Source of the DNA: Bremerella sp. TYQ1
Lineage (GTDB): Bacteria > Planctomycetota > Planctomycetia > Pirellulales > Pirellulaceae
Assembly (NCBI RefSeq): GCF_020150455.1
Contig: NZ_CP083740.1
Coordinates: forward strand, 2,728,001 to 2,792,000
Reading direction: 5' to 3'
DNA: 64,000 nucleotides
The notes below the pieces were generated by a model that was not told the origin of the DNA, did no database searches, and worked only from the letters and a program-made list of their open reading frames with translations. The position numbers and the translations under genes were made by a program. Of this stretch, positions 47,300 through 55,826 are shown one piece after another (the stretch's first letter is position 1; every line of letters starts with the position of its first letter).

Positions 47300-48211
47300 T
47301 TAGAACGACGTGTCGACGACCTCTCCTCCATCCATCGAAGCCATTGCTTGCCATATGGTGAGATCAATCGTTTCGGGAATGAAACGCACGCTACCGTCAA
47401 AAGAAAGAGTTTCGACACCCCCAGGATGCAAACTACGAGCAGATAATCGATGTGGACCAGCAGATCCGTTGCTTGTGCAAGGGAGCCCTTTCTCAGGCTG
47501 ATTCACGCAACGCTCGGTCGTATCAGCCGACGTTGTATTCGGCGGAAAGTCGTGGGCGTAAAGATTCGTTCCCGCGTCGGCGAACAACGCCCCGCGCGAG
47601 TCGTTATCGTTAACACGCCGAATCTCCGAAACCGCAAATGTCAGGCTGGTTCCATCTACGAGGTCACGCATGCCGACGTTCGAGTTCAGCAGGAAAGGGC
47701 CTTTCAACGTAAGTCCGGTATGCGCCGCCGACGAACCGCAGTGCCCACGTTCGTACGTTCCCACGCCAATATTGGCTGCGTAATTTCCTCGTGCACCGAA
47801 ATCGTACGCGGTATTAAAGATCTCGACATTAATATCGGAAGGACAAACGAGCGTATCGATCTCGACGTCTCTTGCATTTTGATTTTCCGGCCGCCACCAA
47901 TCGGTTGAGTCATTGTAGAGATCACGCAAAGACTGCTGTTCTAAACCTGGAAGAATCCCCAGCACCCACGATCCAAACTGCCGCGAGCAATCTGGCGAGA
48001 GAACGTGGCCTGATGGAAAAGTACCAATCGTGTCGTGATACGTATGAAGTGCGATTCCAATCTGTTTAAGATTATTAGTACATGACATCCGCCGCGCCGC
48101 TTCACGTGCCTGCTGAACGGCGGGCAAAAGTAAAGCTATCAAGACACCGATAATCGCAATCACGACTAACAATTCCACCAACGTAAACCCCAAACGAAGC
48201 TTCCTCGACAT
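47300..48211 (-). CDS. DUF1559 prepilin-like protein
   Basis: 303 residues. Type IV pilin-like N-terminus with the prepilin cleavage site G8/F9: LRLGFTLVELLVVIAIIGVL, followed by the family stretch LLPAVQQAREAARRMSCTNN and LKQIGIALHTYHD. The C-terminal part has the usual NTTSADTTERC... and HPGGVETLSFDGSVRFIPE motif (H-x-G-G-x-x-x-x-x-x-D-G-S-V-R-F). Planctomycetes encode many of these; a pseudopilin or secretion role is probable. First gene of the minus-strand run, divergent from the AraC gene. Confidence 0.93.
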   Translation of the reverse strand: MSRKLRLGFTLVELLVVIAIIGVLIALLLPAVQQAREAARRMSCTNNLKQIGIALHTYHDTIGTFPSGHVLSPDCSRQFGSWVLGILPGLEQQSLRDLYNDSTDWWRPENQNARDVEIDTLVCPSDINVEIFNTAYDFGARGNYAANIGVGTYERGHCGSSAAHTGLTLKGPFLLNSNVGMRDLVDGTSLTFAVSEIRRVNDNDSRGALFADAGTNLYAHDFPPNTTSADTTERCVNQPEKGLPCTSNGSAGPHRLSARSLHPGGVETLSFDGSVRFIPETIDLTIWQAMASMDGGEVVDTSF

Positions 48212-48376
48212 TTTGAAAGTACTCCCGATATTTAGATAAGAGAAAAGAGAAGAGGCGTACGCTAAAACGATTTTGCCCTCGGTAAGAATGGATTAGAGAG
48301 CCGAACCGCTTTCGCACGATAACAACAATTTTCGGCCAAACATCCTTCAACCACCATCGACGAGCCCCACCAATCC

Positions 48377-49225
48377 ATGCGCGAAATCCACATCATTTCA
48401 CCGTCGACGAAGGTCACCGTCGTCCGCAGCAGTGACGAGGATCAACGACCGTGGTTGGCAGACTCGCCGGTCTGCATTCCCCTTAGCGAACTTGATATCG
48501 CCCATTGCGGTATCATGGACGCCGTTGCACCGCTGGAGATCGTGCGTACGAATCTATCGGGCACGTTTTTCTTCGCTTGTTTCGGTGGAGAAGGTCTCGT
48601 ATTAGTCGATGGGGAATGGCGTAAAGTTTCCGCTGGCCAGGCATGTGTTCAGCCACCCTTTATCCCGAATGCTATTCAGGCAATTCCCGATTCGCCGTGG
48701 CATTTCTGCTGGGTTCGCTACGAAGAAGTCCATAAGCGGAAACCACTCGTTTCCTTGCACTCCCCTGCGCTGCGCAGGTTCGATGTCGAGCCCTTTCACT
48801 TTGCAGTGAGTGGCCTGAATGCGGAAGCTCGCGGACAGAACGATCAAGTTGCCATTCGCCAATGGATTGAACTGGTGCATGGCTACGTGCTCGGTTTTGC
48901 AAACCCGTTGGACAAAGATGATCGCCTGGTAAAGCTATGGGCAGATGTAGAACAGCGTTTGGAAGAACCATGGACGCTAGAAGTCCTGGCACAAGTTAGC
49001 TGCATGAGCCAGGAACACCTTAGACGACTATGCCTGGCCTCGTTGGGTCGTTCCCCCATGCAGCACGTTACGTTCCTACGCATGCAGAAAGGAGCCATGC
49101 TCCTAAGATCGACCAACCTGACGATCGCTGTTATCTCTCAGCGACTAGGCTACTCCTCTCAGTTCGCTTTTTCCAACGCCTTCCAGCGCTGGTTCTCTTG
49201 CCGCCCCTCAAGCTTTCGCAATTGA
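48377..49225 (+). CDS. AraC-family regulator
   Basis: 282 residues. N-terminal cupin-like sensor (VAPLEIVRTNLSGTFFFACF, WRKVSAGQACVQPPFIPNAI) and C-terminal double HTH: WTLEVLAQVSCMSQEHLRRL, ASLGRSPMQHVTFLRMQKGA, MLLRSTNLTIAVISQRLGYS, SQFAFSNAFQRWFSCRPSSF. It stands divergent from the DUF1559-to-haem-protein run, with 165 bases between the starts, and is the natural candidate to control it in response to a sugar-like compound (inference). Confidence 0.93.
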   Translation: MREIHIISPSTKVTVVRSSDEDQRPWLADSPVCIPLSELDIAHCGIMDAVAPLEIVRTNLSGTFFFACFGGEGLVLVDGEWRKVSAGQACVQPPFIPNAIQAIPDSPWHFCWVRYEEVHKRKPLVSLHSPALRRFDVEPFHFAVSGLNAEARGQNDQVAIRQWIELVHGYVLGFANPLDKDDRLVKLWADVEQRLEEPWTLEVLAQVSCMSQEHLRRLCLASLGRSPMQHVTFLRMQKGAMLLRSTNLTIAVISQRLGYSSQFAFSNAFQRWFSCRPSSFRN

Positions 49226-49256
49226 TTCGAATGGGTCGCCACGTTGAAACTTACGT

Positions 49257-49880
49257 TTACGACTTGGATGCGTACCGCGCCAGGAACATACTCACTGCCG
49301 AGTCGATAATTTGTTCTAGTTCCTCGCTGCCAGGCAAAGGACTGCTCCCAAGCAGTGGTGGCCAAAACACCGATCCCTGCAACAAGCTATTGAATTGCTT
49401 GCCGGCCATATCGGCATCGTCAACATCGAGGCGCCCATCTTGGACGCCTTCTTTGATCCAGGCCACCAATTTGGCGCAGAACCTCTTCTCGTCACCCAAC
49501 GTTTGCTTGGCAAGATTGGGCGTCAACAGAAACCGAGATAGCACTACCCTGGCAAGCGACTGAAAGTCGGGCGAGACGACAATCCGAACGATATTCTGAG
49601 CGTAGCCACGAAGCTGATCATCCAAAGGACTTGCCGAATCGTAGCTCATCGCCGGGGTCGATTCGGTATTCTCAATCAATAGCGTAACAATCGCTTCGAA
49701 AAGAGCTTCTTTGCTCTCGAAGTGATTGTAAACCGTTCGCTTACTCACCTCGGCCACTTCGGCGATACGGTTCATACTTGTGCTGTCAAACCCTTGGGCC
49801 TCGAATTCACGGATCGCCGCGGTCAAAATCGCCGCTCTCTTCCGATCCGTAAGTCGTTCAAAAATCAATGCTTCTGCCAA
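49257..49880 (-). CDS. TetR-family repressor of the RND operon
   Basis: 207 residues. HTH: RKRAAILTAAIREFEAQGFD, MNRIAEVAEVSKRTVYNHFE, SKEALFEAIVTLLIE. The C-terminal part (YAQNIVRIVVSPDFQSLARV, VAWIKEGVQDGRLDVDDADM) is of the AefR/TetR_C_7 type. Divergent from the RND efflux genes with a 98-base gap that holds two near-identical operator-like repeats, one covering its own start codon; autorepression and control of the efflux operon are very likely. Confidence 0.93.
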   Translation of the reverse strand: MAEALIFERLTDRKRAAILTAAIREFEAQGFDSTSMNRIAEVAEVSKRTVYNHFESKEALFEAIVTLLIENTESTPAMSYDSASPLDDQLRGYAQNIVRIVVSPDFQSLARVVLSRFLLTPNLAKQTLGDEKRFCAKLVAWIKEGVQDGRLDVDDADMAGKQFNSLLQGSVFWPPLLGSSPLPGSEELEQIIDSAVSMFLARYASKS

Positions 49881-49906
49881 AACTACACTCTGGGGTTTAC
49901 TTTTTG
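49880..49906. promoter_or_regulatory. Operator copy A, TetR/RND divergent region
   Basis: AAACTACAC, five variable bases, GGTTTACTT, one variable base, TTG. It overlaps the start codon of the TetR gene, so binding would block its transcription. Second copy begins 41 bases to the right. Confidence 0.72.
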
Positions 49907-49920
49907 ATTGGCCGCAGAAT

Positions 49921-49947
49921 AAACTACACCGTTCGGTTTACTTATTG
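49921..49947. promoter_or_regulatory. Operator copy B, TetR/RND divergent region
   Basis: Same pattern as copy A in the same orientation (AAACTACAC, 5 variable, GGTTTACTT, 1 variable, TTG). The 41-base offset is close to four helical turns, which would place two bound dimers on one face of the DNA. It lies 32 bases before the efflux adaptor start. Confidence 0.72.
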
Positions 49948-49978
49948 TTATCCAGATGACTTCATCGGAAAAGTGTCG

Positions 49979-51694
49979 ATGGCTTATCGTTCTCTGAGGT
50001 CGATTGGTTTGTGCCTTCTCGGCGCTGTCACCCTTGCCGGTTGTACCGCAGAAGTTCCTCCACCCAAGGAAAAACCTCCACTCCCTGTGAGTGTTCGCCT
50101 TCTTAACAAGGAGGTGCCTCATCAATCTTCACAGATTAGCGGATCTGTCGTCTCTTGGAAAACGGAACAGATCGGATTTGAGGTTGCCGGACGTGTCAGT
50201 CAGGTGATCGAACCGAACGAATCGATCGAAGGCCGAATCTTTGTGCCTGGGCAAAAGACTCCGCTGTTCGCAGGCACACCTTTGGCTCGCTTGGAAGACT
50301 CCCGCTTTCACACGGATGTTCAATCCGCGGAAGCAGCTGTGGAAGTTACCCAGCGAAAAATCGAAGCGATGACCATCGAGATCGAACAACGTCTCCCGGC
50401 ATTGGTGGCTGCCGCTGAGGCGGAACGAGACTTAGCCAAGATCGAACAGCAACGAAATCGGAACCTAAGAGAACGAAATGCAGCGTCACAATCAGCGTTA
50501 GATCGTGCCGAAACGACACTGATAACAGCTCAAGGAGAAGTTGCCCGGCAAAAAGCTGAGCTCGCTTCCCGCAAAGCAGACTTACGATCGCTCGAAGCCG
50601 AATCGCTTCAAGCCAAGCAACGTCTTGCCAATGCCAAACGGGACTTGGCCGATACGGTTCTTTACAGTTCATTCCGTGGCCAAGTTGCTGAAACGCATGT
50701 CCTGCCAGGCAGCTATGTCCAGCCTGGCGATCCGGCGGTGACCGTGCAATTGATGGACCCTATGTCGGTGGAATTCGAACTGTCCGCCGAGGCGTCACGC
50801 AAGTTGAATCATGGCGACATGATCCGTATCGATACGGTCGATCGAAATCAGAAGAAGCACCAGCTCAGTGGAATCATTCATCAGACCGATGCTGTCGCCG
50901 ATCCGCAAACCAGAACGTTCACCGTCAAACTTTTGGTTCGCAATCAACAAGTTCAGCGAGAAGTGCCTGAGGATATCGACAGCCAGCAAGTTGCTCGTAC
51001 ATCAGAGCTATTTCCGCTTACGCTGGGAACATTCCTGGATGGCAAGTCTCAGCAGTTGATCGTCGAAAAAAACGCGATCCATCACGATTCGCAAGGTTCG
51101 TACGTTTGGCGAGTTCTGAATCGAAAGATCAACGAACCTACTCGCGATCAAGGGCCGCTCCTTCGCGTGGCGAAAATGCGTGTCGTTCCCGAAGCAGTCG
51201 AAATTCCGTTTCTGGGAAACTGGATGTTTGTCCCTGTCGAAATTCCCAGCAGCGAACAGTTCGATCCTGACAACGACTTAGTTGTCGGAAAAATCTCGCT
51301 TCCAAACTCCAGTACCACGGAATGGGAAGGAGATACGATGCTGCTTGATCATACCGGATGGCTCCTCCGCCCCGGTGACTTGGTTCAAGTTCAACTTAAC
51401 TCTTCACACAATGTCCCTGGTTATTACGTGCCACTCAAAGCCATTCGCAGTGACGCTCGGGACAAGTATCTGTTCATCGTCGATAACAGCAGCAGCACGC
51501 CGATTGCTCGTCGTGTTAACGTTCGTCTCGATCAAGAGAATTCCGTGTTCCAAGACTCTGGGGCGTTGATTCGTGTTGAAGCCACCGAGGGTCAAATACT
51601 GTCGGATGGTCTGAATTTGATTGTCGACGGGGCACACTATCTGAAGGATGGCGACAGGATTGTCATCATTCATCGTCCAGGAGCCAAATCATGA
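49979..51694 (+). CDS. RND efflux periplasmic adaptor (MFP)
   Basis: 571 residues, lipoprotein (RSIGLCLLGAVTLAGC). Adaptor order: short lipoyl half with VSWKTEQIGFEVAGRVSQVI, a long coiled-coil hairpin (about 115-225; VEVTQRKIEAMTIEIEQRLP onward), second lipoyl half (LYSSFRGQVAETHVLPGSYV), beta barrel and membrane-proximal parts. At 571 residues it is longer than the usual 370-400, with extra C-terminal beta segments. I start at ATG 49979, which directly precedes the lipoprotein signal. It shares ATGA with the permease gene. No TolC-type outer-membrane gene is present next to it. Confidence 0.92.
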   Translation: MAYRSLRSIGLCLLGAVTLAGCTAEVPPPKEKPPLPVSVRLLNKEVPHQSSQISGSVVSWKTEQIGFEVAGRVSQVIEPNESIEGRIFVPGQKTPLFAGTPLARLEDSRFHTDVQSAEAAVEVTQRKIEAMTIEIEQRLPALVAAAEAERDLAKIEQQRNRNLRERNAASQSALDRAETTLITAQGEVARQKAELASRKADLRSLEAESLQAKQRLANAKRDLADTVLYSSFRGQVAETHVLPGSYVQPGDPAVTVQLMDPMSVEFELSAEASRKLNHGDMIRIDTVDRNQKKHQLSGIIHQTDAVADPQTRTFTVKLLVRNQQVQREVPEDIDSQQVARTSELFPLTLGTFLDGKSQQLIVEKNAIHHDSQGSYVWRVLNRKINEPTRDQGPLLRVAKMRVVPEAVEIPFLGNWMFVPVEIPSSEQFDPDNDLVVGKISLPNSSTTEWEGDTMLLDHTGWLLRPGDLVQVQLNSSHNVPGYYVPLKAIRSDARDKYLFIVDNSSSTPIARRVNVRLDQENSVFQDSGALIRVEATEGQILSDGLNLIVDGAHYLKDGDRIVIIHRPGAKS

Positions 51695-54600
51695 ACTGGC
51701 TTCCTGAATTCGCCTTGAAACGACCGACGATAGTTATCTCTTTGGTCCTGATTTGTGTTGTTTGGGGTGTCGTTACGTTTGCGACGATGCCGCGGCGTGA
51801 GGACCCAGAGTTCACCATCAAGATCTGCACCGTCAGCACCTCTTGGCCCGGCGCATCGGCCCAAAAGGTCGAAGAACTGGTCACGGATCCGCTTGAAGAA
51901 GCGATCGATGGGCTCGAAGAAGTCAAATTGATTCGTTCCACTTCGTCGACGGGACTTTCGGTGATCTTCGTCGAACTGGAAGACAGCCTGCCGGGCAGCA
52001 AAACAGACGATACATGGGATAAGGTTCGTGCACGTATCAAAAACGTCGCCATGCCTGACCCCGATCTTGAACCAGTCGTTAACGATGAGTTTGGCGATAC
52101 GAACATCATTTTGTTCGCCGTCCATCAAGCTCCTCTTTCTAGGGCAGAAACGGACGAGCCTGCGAAAATCTACTCACTTCGGGAACTCGATATTTTTTCC
52201 GAACGCGTTCGCGATGCCTTGCGGTTGATGCCTGGCGTAGCGAAAGTCGATCGGCATGGCGTGCGAGAAGAGGCGATTTACCTCGAGACTGACATCGGCT
52301 TATGGTCGCAGTTGCAGTTAACGTCCAGCAACTTGGAAAGTTTGCTTCAAGCACGAAACATCGTTGCGCCTGGCGGTTCGATCGATGCTCCGGATGGGCG
52401 ATTTTTCGTGAAACCAGGTGGAGAATTCGACGCCGTCAACGAGATCAACGGTATCGTGGCGGGGCTCTCGTCGACCCATGAAATCAGCAATCATGTTCAA
52501 TTGCGAGACTTGGGGCTTGATGTCCGTCGAGACTATGTCGATCCTCCCAGTCGTATCTGCCGCTACACCGATCTCGAGCAGTCGCACCCCAGTGTGATCG
52601 TTGCCCTTTCCATGAAATCGGGTGCCAACATTGTCGATATCTGCGAAGCTGCCAAGTCGAAAGTCAACGAACTAAAAAACGTCACGGGAGTTCTCCCGCC
52701 GGATATCGAAGTGAGTGTAATCTCGGATCAATCCGAGAGCGTTAAGTCACGCATTTTCGACGTTATCGTCAACATCATCGAAGCGATCGTGATTGTTGTC
52801 GTTGTGGTTTACTTGGTCGTCGGATTTCGCACAGCGGCTGTCATGGCTGCCAACATTCCATTTGTCGTGCTCATCTCAATTGGCGGAATCACGCTGTTTG
52901 GTGTTCAGCTCGAGCAAATGTCGTTGGCGTCGATGATCATTGCTTTGGGCTTGCTCGTCGACAACGCGGTTCAAGTTTGCGACCAGGCTCGTACCAATCA
53001 ATTGGCTGGCATGTCGCCGAAGGAAGCTGCTTTGGAAGGTGCCAGCCTTCTCGGCGGATCGATGCTTAACGGCACTCTCACCACGATTGCCGCGTTTGTG
53101 CCGATGCTTATCGCCATGGACGGAGCGAACCGTGAGTTCATTTATGGTCTGCCGGTGACGCTCTCAGTAATGCTGGGCGTCAGCTGGGTACTGGCAATGA
53201 CTTTTTGTGTGATTTTGGCCGCGGCGTTCATTCGCCCTCCTGCAGAGCCCACAAAACCAGCGGCTCCCCTTCCCAAACTGATGGCGTGGATTGGCCGCTT
53301 GTTTTCGAGAAAACGGACGACAACAAACGAAAGTGGTAGTTTTATTTATGACTGCTACATGGTACTTGCTCGATTCGCGATTCGACGCAAATTCCTGACC
53401 ATCACCGTTAGTATCGTGATGCTTATTATCACGATGCAGCTTCCCGTAGGCACCGAGTTCTTCCCGCTAACCGAACGCGATCAATTTGTTGTGGAAGTCT
53501 GGCTGCCAGAAAACGCAACGCTCGAGCAGTCGGACGTCGTGGCTCGTCAGGTCGAGGATCTCATTCGCAAACTTAGCCCCACGACAGACGCGGACGGCCA
53601 ACCGATCGAACGCTTGGACAACATGCGGACACTCGTCGGAGGCGGTGGTTCCCGCTGGTATCTCTCTTGGGAACCTGAACCTCCGAAGCCCAACTATGCG
53701 GAAATACTCATCCGCACGCAGAACGGTAAATTGACACACGACTTCGCGGAAGAAGTGCGTCGGATCGCACGCCAGGGAGATGCATCGCGCGGTATCGAAC
53801 CGATCGTCGGCGCACGTGTCGTGCCAATCGAACTCTTTCTAGGTCCTCCAGCAGACCCCGTCGTCATTCGTATCGTCGGAGACGGTTTTGCCGATATCAA
53901 ACAGCTGCGAAATATCAGCGAACGCGTCAAAGACATGGTCAATGCTGTTCCGGTGACTTGGGACGTTAACGATTCCTGGGGTACCGAAGGCTATCAGCTG
54001 AAAGTTCAAATCGACTCGGACAAAGCGAGTCTTTCCGGAGTTTCCAATACGCAGATTGCAGAAACTCTGAACTCTTATTTCTCTGGGCGATTTCTCACAA
54101 ACTTCAACGAAGGGGATCATCGCGTTCCCGTTTACTTTCGCTTACGACCCGATGGTCGCCGTTCGCTGGCGGACCTTCAATCTGCTTATCTGGAAGGGGA
54201 ATACGGCAAAGTTCCGATTACGTCAGTGGCCAGTATTTCGATGAACTGGGAAGAGGCCAGGATCGATCGCCGCGACATGAACCGCACCATCGAGATCCGT
54301 TCGCGAATCGACTATGGTGCCTCCGGCAACGATATCACGATGGACGTCATGAACTCTCCTGAAATGAAAAAGCTTCAAGCCGAACTCCCTCCCGGCTACC
54401 GCGTGGAAATTGGCGGTGCTTTGGAAGAGTCGTTCAAAGCCCAAGGCAAAATGCTGCGTTCCTTTGGGATGTCATTCGTGGCAATCATTCTGCTTTTGAT
54501 TTGCCAATTCAACAGTGTTTCCAAAACGGCCATCATCATCGCAACGTTACCATTGGCAATGATTGGCTCGATCTTCGGTCTCTGGGTTACCGGCAACTCC

Positions 54601-54990
54601 CTCGGCTTCATGCCTCAGCTGGGCATTTTGGCGCTCTTCGGAATTGTTCTCAACGCAGGGATTATCTTCATGGAGTTTGCCGATATCGTTATTCGTAAAC
54701 GCGCCGAAAACTCGGAAGGAGGCCCCATTGCCGGGCTCACCCGAACGGAATTCCAAGACGCGTTGGCCGAAGCAGGCCGACTGCGTCTGATGCCCATTTT
54801 CCTGACCACCGCAACAACGATCGGTGGCCTATTGCCGTTAGCCCTCGCCGGCGGCCCACTTTGGGTTGGCATGGCCTGGCTGATGATTTTCGGCCTACTC
54901 GTCGCCACTGTCTTAACGCTGTTCCTGATCCCAGCTCTATACGCCGTAGTCATCGAGTCGTTCAAACTCCGACCATTCGACCAAGAGTGA
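51691..54990 (+). CDS. RND efflux permease (AcrB/HAE1-like)
   Basis: 1099 residues with the RND plan of twelve membrane helices and two large periplasmic loops. N-terminus FALKRPTIVISLVLICVVWG, then TMPRREDPEFTIKICTVSTS and WPGASAQKVEELVTDPLEEA; helix 4 holds IALGLLVDNAVQVCDQARTN, where the proton-relay pair is Asp-Asn rather than Asp-Asp; helix 10-12 region AEAGRLRLMPIFLTTATTIG, LPLALAGGPLWVGMAW. Proton-driven export of a toxic compound across the envelope. Coupled to the adaptor gene, with TetR control; a stem-loop terminator follows. Confidence 0.93.
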   Translation: MNWLPEFALKRPTIVISLVLICVVWGVVTFATMPRREDPEFTIKICTVSTSWPGASAQKVEELVTDPLEEAIDGLEEVKLIRSTSSTGLSVIFVELEDSLPGSKTDDTWDKVRARIKNVAMPDPDLEPVVNDEFGDTNIILFAVHQAPLSRAETDEPAKIYSLRELDIFSERVRDALRLMPGVAKVDRHGVREEAIYLETDIGLWSQLQLTSSNLESLLQARNIVAPGGSIDAPDGRFFVKPGGEFDAVNEINGIVAGLSSTHEISNHVQLRDLGLDVRRDYVDPPSRICRYTDLEQSHPSVIVALSMKSGANIVDICEAAKSKVNELKNVTGVLPPDIEVSVISDQSESVKSRIFDVIVNIIEAIVIVVVVVYLVVGFRTAAVMAANIPFVVLISIGGITLFGVQLEQMSLASMIIALGLLVDNAVQVCDQARTNQLAGMSPKEAALEGASLLGGSMLNGTLTTIAAFVPMLIAMDGANREFIYGLPVTLSVMLGVSWVLAMTFCVILAAAFIRPPAEPTKPAAPLPKLMAWIGRLFSRKRTTTNESGSFIYDCYMVLARFAIRRKFLTITVSIVMLIITMQLPVGTEFFPLTERDQFVVEVWLPENATLEQSDVVARQVEDLIRKLSPTTDADGQPIERLDNMRTLVGGGGSRWYLSWEPEPPKPNYAEILIRTQNGKLTHDFAEEVRRIARQGDASRGIEPIVGARVVPIELFLGPPADPVVIRIVGDGFADIKQLRNISERVKDMVNAVPVTWDVNDSWGTEGYQLKVQIDSDKASLSGVSNTQIAETLNSYFSGRFLTNFNEGDHRVPVYFRLRPDGRRSLADLQSAYLEGEYGKVPITSVASISMNWEEARIDRRDMNRTIEIRSRIDYGASGNDITMDVMNSPEMKKLQAELPPGYRVEIGGALEESFKAQGKMLRSFGMSFVAIILLLICQFNSVSKTAIIIATLPLAMIGSIFGLWVTGNSLGFMPQLGILALFGIVLNAGIIFMEFADIVIRKRAENSEGGPIAGLTRTEFQDALAEAGRLRLMPIFLTTATTIGGLLPLALAGGPLWVGMAWLMIFGLLVATVLTLFLIPALYAVVIESFKLRPFDQE

Positions 54991-55111
54991 TCCGTGCGTT
55001 ATCGCATGAAACCGCACTGGCAACGGCGAAGAAAAGACCAGCGATTTAAACGACAAGCCATAACGACTGACCATCAGGTGGGCCATGGAAGGCCCCTTTT
55101 CAATTCTCAAG

Positions 55112-55142
55112 GCCCTGGATCAAAGCCGGGGCTATCTTTTTT
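55112..55142 (+). terminator. Terminator of the RND operon
   Basis: GCCCTGG at 55112-55118 pairs with CCGGGGC at 55126-55132 (one G-T pair), followed by TATCTTTTTT. 120 bases after the permease stop. Confidence 0.75.
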
Positions 55143-55210
55143 ACTTGTGCTCTAGCGTTTAGTTGTCACAATCACCTTTTACCTCGTTATGCGAGCAAAG
55201 GAGACTCGAC

Positions 55211-55405
55211 ATGAAACATGGAATCTACCTGGACCGGACAAAAGCCAACATTCATGTGCATGCCAATCTCGGCCTGAATGAAAAATACGGTGGCAACCTG
55301 GAGGATTACGGCACCTTTGATTTAAGCCAAATCGAAGAGGCTCGGCATGCAGCCCAAACGGCATCAGAAAAGCATGGCCTGCCAATATTTGAACGTAACG
55401 TGTAG
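55211..55405 (+). CDS. Small hypothetical protein, 64 residues
   Basis: Short soluble protein (starts MKHGIYLDRTKANIHVHA, ends KHGLPIFERNV) of unknown function. ATG 55211 has AAAGGAG seven bases upstream, the strongest ribosome site of this part of the window, so I trust the gene. A terminator (stem CCCGG/CCGGG plus T-run) stands 46 bases after the stop. It is the last chromosomal gene before the integrated element. Confidence 0.72.
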   Translation: MKHGIYLDRTKANIHVHANLGLNEKYGGNLEDYGTFDLSQIEEARHAAQTASEKHGLPIFERNV

Positions 55406-55451
55406 CTAAGCATCATCAGAGCAACTACTCAGCCCACCGAAACCCAAAAGG

Positions 55452-55475
55452 CCCGGCACTGACCGGGTTTTTCTT
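55452..55475 (+). terminator. Terminator of the small gene
   Basis: CCCGG, 6-base loop, CCGGG, then TTTTTCTTTT. The outer bases CCAAAAG and CTTTTGG extend the pairing. Confidence 0.8.
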
Positions 55476-55568
55476 TTGGTGCTACCAACGTGCTACCCGC
55501 TTTCGTGCTACCCATGGCGATCTTTCTCCCAAGAGTAGCACAAAGGCCCCTGCAGCGATCAAGACACG

Positions 55569-55606
55569 AAAAAAGCCTTCCATAACTTGTTGCGATGAAA
55601 GGCTTT
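55569..55606 (-). terminator. tRNA terminator next to the attachment site
   Basis: AAAGCCTTCCAT at 55572-55583 pairs with ATGAAAGGCTTT at 55595-55606 (one mismatch), followed on the minus strand by a six-T run. It stands directly after the tRNA 3' fragment and is the normal terminator of that gene. Confidence 0.82.
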
Positions 55607-55611
55607 ACAAG

Positions 55612-55654
55612 TCGGGGTAACAGGATTCGAACCTGCGACCTTTTGACCCCCCAG
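55612..55654 (-). tRNA. 3' fragment of tRNA-Pro(GGG), att site
   Basis: On the minus strand: anticodon loop CTGGGGG (anticodon GGG), anticodon stem 3' strand GTCAA, variable loop of 6, T arm GCAGG-TTCGAAT-CCTGT, acceptor 3' strand TACCCCG and discriminator A. No CCA is encoded. The bases that should form the 5' half do not pair with it (expected TTGAC is TAAGA), so the gene is cut at the anticodon loop. This is what the left end of an element inserted in a tRNA 3' half should look like; the complete tRNA should be at the far end, outside the window. The crossover core must lie within this stretch. Confidence 0.85.
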
Positions 55655-55826
55655 TCTTAAACCGGCCTCTTTCCCCGGTTTACCCTCAAATGCCCATCGT
55701 TTGATAATCGTTGACGCCCCTTGTATTTACGGATATCCTGAGTTTGATCTTGTGCTACCACGTTTGACCCCATCAGTAGCACCGGGGTAGCACAGACCCA
55801 ATTCGCAACCGTCAAAAAGTCGTTCG

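Larger units (their letters stand above)
55479..55793. repeat. Seven GTGCTACC-type repeats around the attachment site
   Basis: Direct copies at 55479, 55490, 55505 and 55752; inverted copies (GGTAGCAC or AGTAGCAC) at 55534, 55775 and 55786. Three direct and one inverted copies lie left of the tRNA fragment, one direct and two inverted to its right, next to the integrase gene. The density far exceeds chance for an 8-base word. Candidate arm-type integrase binding sites; see finding. Confidence 0.6.

Noticed and set aside
55479..55793. CRISPR array
   Set aside because: The repeated unit is only 8 bases, spacing is irregular and orientation is mixed; no cas genes nearby.
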